In this document: piece by piece, positions 52,047-61,005 of the stretch
Layout of the letters: every line of letters begins with the position of its first letter
Numbering within the stretch: the stretch's first letter is position 1
Assembly: GCF_049856175.1 (NCBI RefSeq)
Contig: NZ_JBNDNA010000002.1
Span: 1-64,000, forward strand
DNA: 64,000 bases
DNA from: JB111 sp049856175
GTDB taxonomy: Bacteria; Actinomycetota; Actinomycetes; Actinomycetales; Actinomycetaceae
Direction of reading: 5' to 3'
The notes under the pieces: generated by a model
Database searches by the model: none
Seen by the model: only the letters and a program-made list of their open reading frames with translations
What the model was told of the DNA's origin: nothing
Made by a program: the position numbers and the translations under genes

Positions 52047-53618
52047 ATGGAGAAGTACTTTGCCGGCATCGACGCCGGAACGACCGGCACCACGGTGATG
52101 ATCTTCGACCGCGACGGCAACGTCATGAGCAGCGGGTACTCCGAGTACCGGACGAAGCATCCCCATCCCGGGTGGGTCGACCAGGACATGCACGAGCTGT
52201 GGGACGGCCTCTGCGCCGCCGCGAAGCAGGCCACCAGCCGGTTCCGCGGCGACCTCTCGCGCATCGTGTCGATCGGCGTGTCCTCGCAGCGCGGGTCGTT
52301 CGTCCCCGTCGACGAGAACTGGGAGCCGCTCATCGACGCCATCGTGTGGTCGGACGGTCGCGCCACCAGGGAGACGCAGTGGATCAACGACGAGATCGGC
52401 TCTGACGAGTACTGCCGCATCACCGGCCTGAACCCCTCGAGCCTGTGGGTCTACCCGAAGCTGAAGTGGCTCAAGGACCAGCGCCCGGAGGTCTACGACC
52501 GGACGTGGAAGATCGTCAACGGTCACGAGTGGATCCTGCACCGCCTCGGGTCCACCGAGCTCTTCGCGAACCCGTCGGCGCTCAACTACAACGGCATGTT
52601 CGACATCACCACCCTCGACTACGCCCCCGAGCTCTTCGACCGCGCGGGGCTCGACATCGACCTCATGCCCCCGATCGTCCACGAGCTCCGGCCCGTCGGT
52701 GAGGTCTCGGCGGCCGGGGCGCTGGCCACCGGCTTCGCCGAGGGCACCGTCCTGGCCCCGGGTGGCGGCGACCAGCAGTGCGCGGCGGTGGGCTCCGGCG
52801 TCAACAAGGCAGGCATGGCCGAGCTGTCGCTCGGTACGGCCGCGGTCATGGTCGCGCAGCTCGACGAGGCGCCCGACATGGTGGCGAACCTCGACGGCGG
52901 CGTCTCCTTCGGCGCGCACGCCATCCCGCACCGGTGGGACATGGAGGGCACCGCGCACGCCGCAGGCGCCGTCCTGCGCTGGTGGCGCGACACGTACGGC
53001 CAGCCCGAGGTCGCGGCGGCCGAGGCGCTCGACGTCAGCCCGTACGAGCTGATCTCGCTGGAGGCCTCGCACGCGCCGGTCGGCAGCGACGGCCTGCTGT
53101 TCTTCCCCTTCTTCAACTCCCAGGCGAACCCGCACTTCCACGACAACGCGCGTGGCGGCATGCTCGGCCTGACCCAGATCCACACGCGCAAGCACGCGGC
53201 CCGCGCCGTGCTCGAGGGGGTCATCTACGAGCTGCGCATGGCCGTGGAGGCGATGGAGGGCGCGCTCGGGCGTCCGTTCGACACGATCCGGCTCTCGGGC
53301 GGCGGCGCCAAGTCCGTGTTCTGGACCCAGATGCAGGCCGACATCTACGGGCGGCGGGTCGAGCGGCTCAAGGTCTCCGAGTGTGCGGTGCTCGGTGCGG
53401 CGATCCTCGGCGGGGTCGGCTCCGGCGAGCTCACCGACGTCGACTCGGCGATCGACGCGATGGTGCACACCCACGGCTTCGTCGACCCGGACATGGAGGC
53501 GCACGCCGTCTACAGCGACTACTTCGAGATCTTCGAGAAGGCGTTCCTCGCGCTGGTCGAGGCCGACGTCTACAACGACCTCGCGAAGGTCAACACGCGC
53601 CACAGCGGCGAGGACTGA
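52047..53618 (+). CDS. FGGY-family carbohydrate kinase
   Basis: A 523-residue kinase. FAGIDAGTTGTTVMIFDRDG is the phosphate-binding start; ALAPGGGDQQCAAVGSG-type sequence (APGGGDQQCAAVGSG) resembles the GGGDQ nucleotide/base region; LSGGGAKSVFWTQMQADIYG is the C-terminal nucleotide-binding segment. Related to xylulose, glycerol or erythritol kinases. Followed by a strong hairpin. It phosphorylates a sugar or polyol, likely related to the cluster beginning at 54.8 kb. Confidence 0.9.
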   Translation: MEKYFAGIDAGTTGTTVMIFDRDGNVMSSGYSEYRTKHPHPGWVDQDMHELWDGLCAAAKQATSRFRGDLSRIVSIGVSSQRGSFVPVDENWEPLIDAIVWSDGRATRETQWINDEIGSDEYCRITGLNPSSLWVYPKLKWLKDQRPEVYDRTWKIVNGHEWILHRLGSTELFANPSALNYNGMFDITTLDYAPELFDRAGLDIDLMPPIVHELRPVGEVSAAGALATGFAEGTVLAPGGGDQQCAAVGSGVNKAGMAELSLGTAAVMVAQLDEAPDMVANLDGGVSFGAHAIPHRWDMEGTAHAAGAVLRWWRDTYGQPEVAAAEALDVSPYELISLEASHAPVGSDGLLFFPFFNSQANPHFHDNARGGMLGLTQIHTRKHAARAVLEGVIYELRMAVEAMEGALGRPFDTIRLSGGGAKSVFWTQMQADIYGRRVERLKVSECAVLGAAILGGVGSGELTDVDSAIDAMVHTHGFVDPDMEAHAVYSDYFEIFEKAFLALVEADVYNDLAKVNTRHSGED

Positions 53619-53627
53619 GCCGGGAGG

Positions 53628-53651
53628 GGCGGCGCCCGGGAGGGCGCCGCC
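53628..53651. terminator. Hairpin after the FGGY kinase gene
   Basis: GGCGGCGCCC (53628-53637) and its exact complement GGGCGCCGCC (53642-53651) form a 10-bp stem with loop GGGA, ten bases after the stop. No T tract follows, as is usual in high-GC actinobacterial terminators. Confidence 0.6.
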
Positions 53652-53667
53652 TCGTCCGGGTGGGGCT

Positions 53668-53727
53668 ACGGCCCGACGGCGAACGGCAGCCGCTCACCAC
53701 GTCCGGGCGACGGCCCGACGGCGAACG
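53668..53727. repeat. 18-bp direct repeat
   Basis: ACGGCCCGACGGCGAACG occurs at 53668-53685 and 53710-53727 in the short gap between the convergent FGGY kinase and serine hydrolase genes. Confidence 0.5.
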
Positions 53728-53745
53728 ACCCGCGCTGGCTGCCGC

Positions 53746-54684
53746 TCAGTCGAGCAGGGTGATCGCCTTGTCGACGAGCTCCTCGAGGCGCACGACGTCG
53801 ACCTGGTGCGCCGTCGTGACGACGACCGCCTGCCGGTCCGGGACGATCGCGAGGGTCTGCCCGTCCGTCCCGTGGCCGAAGAAGATGCCGCGCCTGTTGC
53901 TCAGCCAGAGGCTGGAACCGTAGGCCCAGCGGCGGAACAGCGGGTTCGTCGGGGTGTCGACCCCCGGCGTGAAGTCGGTGAACTGCTTCATCCGCTCGAT
54001 CCACCGCGCAGAGACGATGCCCTGCCCGCCGTGGAGCAGCACCTCGCCGACGGCGAGCAGGTCGTGCGGGGTCAGCCAGAGCCGCGTGGCGCCGGCGACG
54101 TACTTCCCGTACCGCTCCCACGTGTAGCCGGTGATGCCGAGCGGCCGGAAGAGCACGCGGTCCGCGTAGGCCTCGAGGTCCTCACCCAGCAGCTCCTGCA
54201 GCACGATGGACAGCAGGTAGAAGCCGGCGTTGGAGTACAGGTAGTGCGTGCCGGGCTCGTGCATGATGGGCGAATTGACGATGTAGTCGAGGTAGTCGGC
54301 CGGATCCATGTCGGCGATGTCGCCGCGCATCATGAGGACCTCGTTGAAACCGATCGTGTGGTTGAGCAGGTGCTTGATCCGCACCCGCTGCAGCTTCTCC
54401 CGATTCTCCTCGCGCGTGAGCGTGGACAGCGGCTCGAGGATCGGCCACACGGGGGTGTCCTCGTCGACGTCGTCGCGGCTCTTCACGATCGTCCCCGTGA
54501 GGAGCGCCATGATGGTCTTCGACAGCGAGCGGATGTCCGACCGCTCGGTCCGTCCGCCGAATGCATGGAGATGCTCGGTCTCGCCCTGCTTGATGAGCAG
54601 GTAGTGCATGTTGAGCGGGTCGCCGTCGCGATCCCGTGCCGACTCGAAGAGGTCGACGAGACCGTCGAACTGCTGGCTGTCCAT
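53746..54684 (-). CDS. Serine beta-lactamase-like hydrolase
   Basis: A 312-residue protein of the beta-lactamase/DD-peptidase fold. RSLSKTIMA carries the SxxK serine and lysine, YLYSNAGFYL the YSN motif, and FFGHGTDGQTLAI the HGT that stands for KTG. No signal peptide is visible, so it is probably cytoplasmic. Such proteins include esterases and amidases. Minus strand, 136 bases after the KGSADH-like gene. Confidence 0.88.
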   Translation of the reverse strand: MDSQQFDGLVDLFESARDRDGDPLNMHYLLIKQGETEHLHAFGGRTERSDIRSLSKTIMALLTGTIVKSRDDVDEDTPVWPILEPLSTLTREENREKLQRVRIKHLLNHTIGFNEVLMMRGDIADMDPADYLDYIVNSPIMHEPGTHYLYSNAGFYLLSIVLQELLGEDLEAYADRVLFRPLGITGYTWERYGKYVAGATRLWLTPHDLLAVGEVLLHGGQGIVSARWIERMKQFTDFTPGVDTPTNPLFRRWAYGSSLWLSNRRGIFFGHGTDGQTLAIVPDRQAVVVTTAHQVDVVRLEELVDKAITLLD

Positions 54685-54820
54685 GAAGTGCCTTGCGCTT
54701 TCAGGAGGAGGGGCGGCCGGCTCGGGGCCGGCGTCGTGACGCGTGTCGTGCGTCGGCCCGCGCGTGGCGGCGCCGTCGGAGCGGGCACCACCGCCGACGC
54801 CGCCGATCGCGTCATGAAGC

Positions 54821-56308
54821 CTACGCGTGGTCCGCCAGCACGAGCTGACCGTCGACGCGCCTCGGGATGCCCAGCGGGTTCGCCTCCTGCAGCGGCTCGG
54901 GCAGCAGGTCGTCCGGCGTCGTCTGGTAGGTCACGGGCCGGAGCCAACGGCGGATCGCGGTGGTCCCCACCGAGGTGTGGATGCTCGTCGTCGACGGGTA
55001 GGGGCCGCCGTGGTGCTGGCCGTGCGACACGGCGACGCCGGTGGGCCAGCCCCCGAACAGCACCCGGCCGGCGCGCTCGCCGAGTGCCGGGACGAGGGTG
55101 CGAGCGAGCTCCTCACCAGGCGCGGCGTGGAGCGTCGCGGTGAGCGAGCCGGGCAGCACCCCCAGTGCGGCCCGCACGTCCTCCTCGGAGTCGTAGTCGA
55201 CGATGAGCGTCGCCGGCCCGAACACCTCCTCGAGCAGGACCTCGGGTGACTCGAGCACTCGCTGCACGGTGGTCCGCAGCACCACCGGGGAGGTGCGCTC
55301 CTCGGAGTCGACGACGTCCGCGCCCGCGACCACGTCCACGCCCTCCTGGCCGGCGAGGCCGCTGAGTCGGTCGTGGAAGCCCGCGCGGATCCGGTCGTTG
55401 AGCATGGGCGGCGACGCCGGGTCACCCGCCGCGTCGGCGTCGACCTTCGTCGCGAGGCGGCCGGCCAGGTCCGCCCCGGCCGGCGAGAGGACCACGCCGG
55501 GCTTGGTGCAGAACTGACCGACGCCCATCGTGAAGGAGCCCAGCAGTCCGTCGACGATCTCGTCGATCGAGGACTCGACGGCCCCGGGCGTCACGACGAC
55601 CGGGTTGATGCTCGCCAGCTCGCCGTAGAACGGGATGGGCTCCGGCCGCTGGACGGCCAGGTCGAACAGGTGGCGCCCGCCGGCCAGCGATCCCGTGAAG
55701 CCGACCGCCCGCACGTCCGGGTGCCGGACGAGCTCGACGCCGGCCTCGCGCCCCTCGACGAGCTGGAGCAGTCCCGACGGCGCACCTGCGCCCTCGAGCG
55801 CCTGCGCGCCGAGCTCCGCCACCCGGCGGGACAGGGCGGGATGTCCCTCGTGCGCCTTGACGATCACGGGCGCGCCGGCCGCGAGCGCGCTCGCGGTGTC
55901 CCCGCCGAGGACGGAGAAGGCGAACGGGAAGTTGCTCGCCGCGAACACGACAACCGGGCCGAGCGGCACGAGCATCCGCCGCAGGTCGGGGATCGGGGGA
56001 GTGGCGGAGGGATCGGTGTGGTCGATCGTCGCCTCGAGGAAGCTGCCCTCGCGAACGACCGAGGCGAACAGCCGCAGCTGGGCGCTGGTCCGGGCGAGCT
56101 CCCCGGTCAGGCGCTTCTCCCCGAGGCGGCTCTCGTCGTCGGCGAGGGCGATGAGCTCGGGCGCGTGGGAGTCGAGGGTCTCGGCCAGCGCCTCGAGCCA
56201 TCCGGCTCGGGTCTCGTAGCTCTCCCGGACGGACGCGCGGGCGGCGTCGGTGGCGGCAGCGACGGCCGCGTCGACGATGGACCTCGAGGTCTCGTTCACG
56301 GAGGTCAT
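54821..56308 (-). CDS. Alpha-ketoglutarate semialdehyde dehydrogenase-like enzyme
   Basis: A 495-residue aldehyde dehydrogenase of the KGSADH group. LGPVVVFAASNFPFAFSVLGGDT, KAHEGHPALSRR, FYGELASINPVVVTPGA (catalytic Glu), GVGQFCTKPGVVLSPAGAD (catalytic Cys) and TTAIRRWLRPVTYQTTPDDLLP match. It oxidises 2-oxoglutarate semialdehyde to 2-oxoglutarate, the last step of oxidative sugar-acid pathways. It lies next to a FadR-type regulator and, across it, an FAH-family dehydratase. Confidence 0.9.
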   Translation of the reverse strand: MTSVNETSRSIVDAAVAAATDAARASVRESYETRAGWLEALAETLDSHAPELIALADDESRLGEKRLTGELARTSAQLRLFASVVREGSFLEATIDHTDPSATPPIPDLRRMLVPLGPVVVFAASNFPFAFSVLGGDTASALAAGAPVIVKAHEGHPALSRRVAELGAQALEGAGAPSGLLQLVEGREAGVELVRHPDVRAVGFTGSLAGGRHLFDLAVQRPEPIPFYGELASINPVVVTPGAVESSIDEIVDGLLGSFTMGVGQFCTKPGVVLSPAGADLAGRLATKVDADAAGDPASPPMLNDRIRAGFHDRLSGLAGQEGVDVVAGADVVDSEERTSPVVLRTTVQRVLESPEVLLEEVFGPATLIVDYDSEEDVRAALGVLPGSLTATLHAAPGEELARTLVPALGERAGRVLFGGWPTGVAVSHGQHHGGPYPSTTSIHTSVGTTAIRRWLRPVTYQTTPDDLLPEPLQEANPLGIPRRVDGQLVLADHA

Positions 56309-56315
56309 GTGGTGG

Positions 56316-57164
56316 TTACTCCTTCGGTCGAGCGGTGGTGGAGGACGTGGTGGGGTCGACGACGACGGCGTCCTCGTCGACGAGCGTGCCGGCGTCGTCG
56401 ACGACGCGCCCCAGGTGGGCCGAGGTCGCCCGCCGGGCGGCCTCGACGTCACGGGCGGCGATCGCGTCGGCGATCGCCGTGTGCTCGGCGACCGTGTCGG
56501 CCTGCGTCGCGAGGTACCCGATGGGCTTGCGGTAGACGTCGCGCAGCACGAGGTTGATGGGCTGGACGAACGCGAGGACGAACGGGTTCTGCGTCGCGCG
56601 CGCGACCGCCATGTGGAAGGCCATGTCGGCGTCCATGCAGGCCGCGTAGTCGTCGAGGTTCTCCGCGGCCCGGGCGATGGCGTCGCGCATGTGGGCCACG
56701 TCGTCGTCCGTCCGGTTGGCGGCCGCCAGGGTCGCCATGTCGACCTCGGTCATCCTGCGCAGCTCCATGAGCTTCTCGAAGCTCGCGTGGCCGTGCTGCA
56801 GCAGCATCCGGAAGCGCTGGACGATGGAGTCGACGTTCGGAGCGATCACCGTCATCCCGCGGCCGGCGCGGATCTCCACGAGGCCGCGGTCCTCCAGCAG
56901 CCGGGCGGCCTCGCGCACCACCTGCCGGCTCACGCCGAAGTCGTCGGCGATGGCCTTCTCCGTCGGCATCAGGGATCCGACCGGGTACTCGCCGTGGAGG
57001 AGCGCCTCCTCGAGCTGGTCCGCCAGCCACATCGGCAGTCGCGCGGGGCGCACCGGGGTCGGCGCCGATGCCTGACGGGGAGACGGCACGCCCGGGCTCG
57101 TCGCCAGACCACCCGTCGCAGGGGTCGGCGCGGGCCGGCTGTCGCCGGCTGATTGACGGCTCAT
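56316..57164 (-). CDS. FadR/GntR-family regulator
   Basis: A 282-residue regulator. ADDFGVSRQVVREAARLLED is the winged-helix; a helical FCD ligand domain follows with VDMATLAAANRTDDDVAHMR, FHMAVARATQNPFVLAF and VAEHTAIADAIAARDVEAAR. FCD domains bind a metal and a small acid, commonly a sugar acid. ATG 57164 (several ATG upstream). Divergent from the FAH-family gene by 70 bases, seven bases after the aldehyde dehydrogenase start. Confidence 0.9.
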   Translation of the reverse strand: MSRQSAGDSRPAPTPATGGLATSPGVPSPRQASAPTPVRPARLPMWLADQLEEALLHGEYPVGSLMPTEKAIADDFGVSRQVVREAARLLEDRGLVEIRAGRGMTVIAPNVDSIVQRFRMLLQHGHASFEKLMELRRMTEVDMATLAAANRTDDDVAHMRDAIARAAENLDDYAACMDADMAFHMAVARATQNPFVLAFVQPINLVLRDVYRKPIGYLATQADTVAEHTAIADAIAARDVEAARRATSAHLGRVVDDAGTLVDEDAVVVDPTTSSTTARPKE

Positions 57165-57234
57165 GTCAATCATCATATGTTTGGACACCTCGCACATCAA
57201 ACACCCCGAAGCCACGCTCGAAGAGGAGTGCCCC

Positions 57235-58509
57235 ATGTCCGACCCGCGAGCGCAGTCCGCGCAGGTCCTGCCCACCGACGCCGCCGACCCCACGCTGGTC
57301 GGACGGATCTGGGTCCCGGGCGCAGGCCCGCGCCTCGTCGCCGTCGCGGGCGACGCGCTCGTCGACGTCACCGCCCTCGGGCCGACGATGACCGAGCTGG
57401 TGCAGGAGAGCGATCCCGCGTCGCGGGTACGAGCCATCCTCGCCGGCGACGCCACGGCCGCCGCCGCCACGGACGCCGCCGCCGGCACCACCGCGGCCGC
57501 CGCCACGGAGACCCTCTCCGCCCCCACCCGGTGGGACCTCGACGAGGTCCTCGCCGCCACCGTGCGCGAGGCGGACCGTCGCCGCGGCGCGGAGGGCCCG
57601 GTGGAGCTGGCCGAGACCGTCCTGCTCTCGCCGGTCGACCTCCAGGTGCTCAAGGCCGCGGGCGTCACCTTCGTACGGAGCATGATCGAGCGCGTCATCG
57701 AGGAGCGCGTGGGCGGGGACCCGACCAAGGCCGCAGCGGTGCGCGACCAGCTCAAGGAGACGCTCGGCGAGTCGATCCGGGACATCCGCCCCGGCTCGCC
57801 CGAGGCGCTCGCCGCCCTCGAGGTGCTGCGCGAGAACGGGCTGTGGTCCCAGTACCTCCAGGTCGGGCTCGGCACGCACCCCGAGGTGTTCACGAAGGCG
57901 CCGATCCTGTCCAGCGTCGGCCACGGCTCCGACGTCGGCATCGCCGGCATCTCCACCTGGAACAACCCCGAGCCCGAGCTCGTCCTCGTCATCGACGGCG
58001 CCGGACAGGTCAAGGGCGCGACCCTCGGCAACGACGCGAACCTGCGGGACATGGAGGGCGCCAGCGCGCTGCTCCTCCCGCTCGCCAAGGACAACAACGC
58101 CTCCGCGGCGCTGGGCCCGTTCATCCGCCTGTTCGACGACGCGTTCACGCTGGAGGACGCCGCCGCCACGACGATCACCATGCGCATCACCGGTGAGGAC
58201 GGTTTCGAGCTCGAGGCGACGGCCCCCCAGTCGGACATCTCCCGGCCCGTGAGCGAGCTCGCCGCGCACACGATCAACCGCCGTCACCAGTACCCCGACG
58301 GCCTGGTCCTGTACTGCGGCACCCCGTTCGCCCCGACCGAGGACCGAGGCGAGCCCGGCCAGGGATTCACCCACCACGAGGGCGACCTCGTCTCCATCAG
58401 CTCCCCGCAGCTCGGCACCCTGACCAACCGGGTGACCCCCAGCGAGAGCGCACCGGTGTGGGACTACGGCGTCCTCGACCTCGTCCGCGACCTCCACCGG
58501 GCCGGCTGA
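57235..58509 (+). CDS. Fumarylacetoacetate hydrolase-family protein (AraD1-like dehydratase)
   Basis: A 424-residue FAH protein, longer than simple FAH enzymes. GAGVTFVRSMIERVIEERVG-type segment (KAAGVTFVRSMIERV), FTKAPILSSVGHGSDVGI, STWNNPEPELVLVIDGAG (the acidic metal site NNPEPEL) and GATLGNDANLRDMEG are the landmarks of 2-dehydro-3-deoxy-sugar-acid dehydratase-like FAH. With KGSADH nearby this suggests pentonate degradation to 2-oxoglutarate semialdehyde. An Ala-rich stretch lies near residues 75-95. Confidence 0.85.
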   Translation: MSDPRAQSAQVLPTDAADPTLVGRIWVPGAGPRLVAVAGDALVDVTALGPTMTELVQESDPASRVRAILAGDATAAAATDAAAGTTAAAATETLSAPTRWDLDEVLAATVREADRRRGAEGPVELAETVLLSPVDLQVLKAAGVTFVRSMIERVIEERVGGDPTKAAAVRDQLKETLGESIRDIRPGSPEALAALEVLRENGLWSQYLQVGLGTHPEVFTKAPILSSVGHGSDVGIAGISTWNNPEPELVLVIDGAGQVKGATLGNDANLRDMEGASALLLPLAKDNNASAALGPFIRLFDDAFTLEDAAATTITMRITGEDGFELEATAPQSDISRPVSELAAHTINRRHQYPDGLVLYCGTPFAPTEDRGEPGQGFTHHEGDLVSISSPQLGTLTNRVTPSESAPVWDYGVLDLVRDLHRAG

Positions 58510-58528
58510 GGAGCGAAGGAGCTTACGC

Positions 58529-59533
58529 ATGAGCGAGCAGATCATCGCGGTGACCGACACCGCCGTCGACGACGAGACCCTCGAGCGACGCCTCGCGAAG
58601 GACGAGGGGGCGACCTACCGGCGCTGGGACGGCTCCGGCGACCTCGGCGCGGTCCTCGACGGCGCCCACGTCGTCTTCACCAACTTCGCCCCGCTCGGTG
58701 CCGCCGAGCTCGACCGGCTCGCGCCGGACGCCGTCGTCATCCGGTACGGGGTCGGCGTCGACAACGTCGACCTGGCGGCGGCCGCCGCCGCGGGCGTGCG
58801 GGTGTGCAACGTGCCCGACTACGGGGCAGGCGTCGTCGCCGACCACGCCACCATGCTCGCGCTCATGCTCGTGCGGCGGGTGCGCGAGTTCGACGACGCA
58901 CTGCACGACGGCAGCACCATGCGCGCAGGAGACCTCGGCCCCATCCCGAGCATGGAGAGCCGCGTGGTCGGCCTCGTCGGCGCGGGCCGCATCGCCCGCA
59001 TGGCCGCCGAGCGTCTCCGGGCGTTCGGTGCGACGACCATCGCCTACGACCCGTACCTCGCCCCCGGCGCGCTCGACGAGGAACAGATCCGCCTCGTCGG
59101 CTGGGACGAGCTCCTCGCCTCCGCGCACATCCTCTCGCTGCACCTGCCGCTGACCGAGGACACCCACCACCTGCTCGACGACGCGGCCTTCGCCGCCATG
59201 GGCGAGGGCACGTTCCTCATCAACACCGCGCGCGGCGGCCTGGTCGACCACGACGCGCTCGGCCGGGCCCTGGACTCGGGCAGGCTCGCCGGCGCCGCGC
59301 TCGACGTCACCGAGCCCGAGCCGCTCCCGACCGACCACCCGCTGCGCTCCCGGCCGGAGGTCATCCTCACGCCGCACGCGGCCTTCTACTCCACGGAGTC
59401 GATGGAACGTCTCCAGGTGCTGGCCGTCGACGAGGCACGGCGGGCGCTCCACGGCGAGCCGCTGCGCTGCCCCTTCCCCCTCCCGGACGTCCCTGCACCG
59501 CGCCCCGACGACGAAGGACGTGAGACCCGATGA
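58529..59533 (+). CDS. D-isomer-specific 2-hydroxyacid dehydrogenase
   Basis: A 334-residue enzyme. VVGLVGAGRIARMAAERLRAFGA is the NAD-binding site; INTARGGLVDHDAL holds the catalytic Arg, LDVTEPEPLPTDHPL the Glu and ILTPHAAFYS the His. Reduces or oxidises 2-oxo/2-hydroxy acids, such as glyoxylate, hydroxypyruvate or an intermediate. Next start overlaps the stop. Confidence 0.92.
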   Translation: MSEQIIAVTDTAVDDETLERRLAKDEGATYRRWDGSGDLGAVLDGAHVVFTNFAPLGAAELDRLAPDAVVIRYGVGVDNVDLAAAAAAGVRVCNVPDYGAGVVADHATMLALMLVRRVREFDDALHDGSTMRAGDLGPIPSMESRVVGLVGAGRIARMAAERLRAFGATTIAYDPYLAPGALDEEQIRLVGWDELLASAHILSLHLPLTEDTHHLLDDAAFAAMGEGTFLINTARGGLVDHDALGRALDSGRLAGAALDVTEPEPLPTDHPLRSRPEVILTPHAAFYSTESMERLQVLAVDEARRALHGEPLRCPFPLPDVPAPRPDDEGRETR

Positions 59534-60966
59534 CCACCACGCCCCTGCACTGCTCGGCCTACATCGACGGAGAGTTCCGGCCCGGCGGCGAGACCTTCGA
59601 GCGCCGCAACCCCGCCACCGGCGAGGTGGCAGCCGTCGCGGACGTCGCCGACCAGGCCACGGTCGACTCCGCCGTGGCGGCCGCCGTGCGCGCCTTTCCC
59701 ACCTGGAGCCGCACCACCGGGTTCGAGCGCGGGGCACTGCTCCGCCGGCTCGGCGAGGTGGCCCTCGAGCGGGTCGACGACCTCGCGACCACCATGACGC
59801 TCGAGCAGGGCAAGCCGCTGAACGAGGCCCGCGGCGAGGTCCGCAAGTTCGCCCAGGCCATGCGCTTCTACGGCGAGGAGGCCGAGCGGATCGGCGGCGA
59901 GACCGTCCCGAACGAGTCCAACGACTTCCTCTCGGTCGTCCAGCGCGAGCCGGTGGGACCGGTCGCGGCCATCACGCCGTGGAACTATCCGGTCGAGCTG
60001 CTCGGCTGGAAGCTCGGCGGCGCGCTCGGTGCCGGCTGCACGATGGTCATCAAGGACTCCGAGCACACCCCCGGCGCCGGCCAGGTCATGGCGGAGTGCC
60101 TGACGGCCGCGGGCTTCCCGCCAGGGGTCGTCAACATCGTCCACGGCGCCGGAGAGGTCGGCGCGATGCTCGCCGGCCACCGGGACATCGCCAAGGTCGC
60201 CTTCACCGGTTCCAACGCCACGGGGCAGAAGCTGTTCCGCACGGTCTCCGGCGTCACCCAGCTGACGATGGAGCTCGGCGGCAGCTGCCCGATGATCGTC
60301 ACCCGGCACGCGAACCTCGACCTCGCGGCCACGGGCGCCGTGCGGCGCTCGTTCCGCAACGCCGGCCAGATCTGCATCGCGATCAACCGCATCTACGTGG
60401 AGCGCGCCGTGATGGCCGACTTCACCGACCGCATGGCCGAGCTCACCCGCGCGCTCGGCGTCGGCGACGGCTACGCGGACCCGGACGCCGACGTCGGGCC
60501 GGTGACCATGGAGGAGATCCGCGCCCGCACGGAGCGGCACGTGTCCGACGCGCTCTCCGGGGGTGCCCGGCTGCTCTCCGGCGCGGACGACCACCCCTCC
60601 GGCGGGCTGTTCCGCCACCCGGCCCTCGTCGTCGACGCGCCGTTCGACTCGCAGATCATGACGGAGGAGACGTTCGGCCCCGCGGTCGGCGTGGCGGCGG
60701 TCGAGTCGCTCGACGAGGCGGTCGCGCACGCGAACGGCGTCGCGGGCGGGCTCGCGGCGTACCTCTACACCGACGACCTCGGGGAGACGATGCGCGCCGG
60801 CCGGGAGCTCGACTTCGGCAACGTCGCGGTCAACAACGTCGACGCGGGCATCATCAACGCCCCCTACGGCGGCCGCCGCGAGTCCGGCTTCGGCTCGGAG
60901 CACGGCCGCGAGGGCCTCGAGGGCTACCTGCAGTACAAGCACCTGCGGATCCGTCACACCCACTGA
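59530..60966 (+). CDS. NAD(P)-dependent aldehyde dehydrogenase
   Basis: A 478-residue ALDH. ITPWNYPVELLGWKLGGALGAG, FTGSNATGQKLF, TMELGGSCPMIV (catalytic Glu), NAGQICIAINRIYVE (catalytic Cys) and ETFGPAVGVAAVESL are family motifs. Oxidises a sugar-derived aldehyde such as glycolaldehyde, lactaldehyde or succinate semialdehyde. ATGA overlap with the preceding gene. Confidence 0.92.
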   Translation: MTTTPLHCSAYIDGEFRPGGETFERRNPATGEVAAVADVADQATVDSAVAAAVRAFPTWSRTTGFERGALLRRLGEVALERVDDLATTMTLEQGKPLNEARGEVRKFAQAMRFYGEEAERIGGETVPNESNDFLSVVQREPVGPVAAITPWNYPVELLGWKLGGALGAGCTMVIKDSEHTPGAGQVMAECLTAAGFPPGVVNIVHGAGEVGAMLAGHRDIAKVAFTGSNATGQKLFRTVSGVTQLTMELGGSCPMIVTRHANLDLAATGAVRRSFRNAGQICIAINRIYVERAVMADFTDRMAELTRALGVGDGYADPDADVGPVTMEEIRARTERHVSDALSGGARLLSGADDHPSGGLFRHPALVVDAPFDSQIMTEETFGPAVGVAAVESLDEAVAHANGVAGGLAAYLYTDDLGETMRAGRELDFGNVAVNNVDAGIINAPYGGRRESGFGSEHGREGLEGYLQYKHLRIRHTH

Positions 60967-61005
60967 TCGACCCACCTCTCACCCACCGTTGCAAGGGAGC
61001 AACTC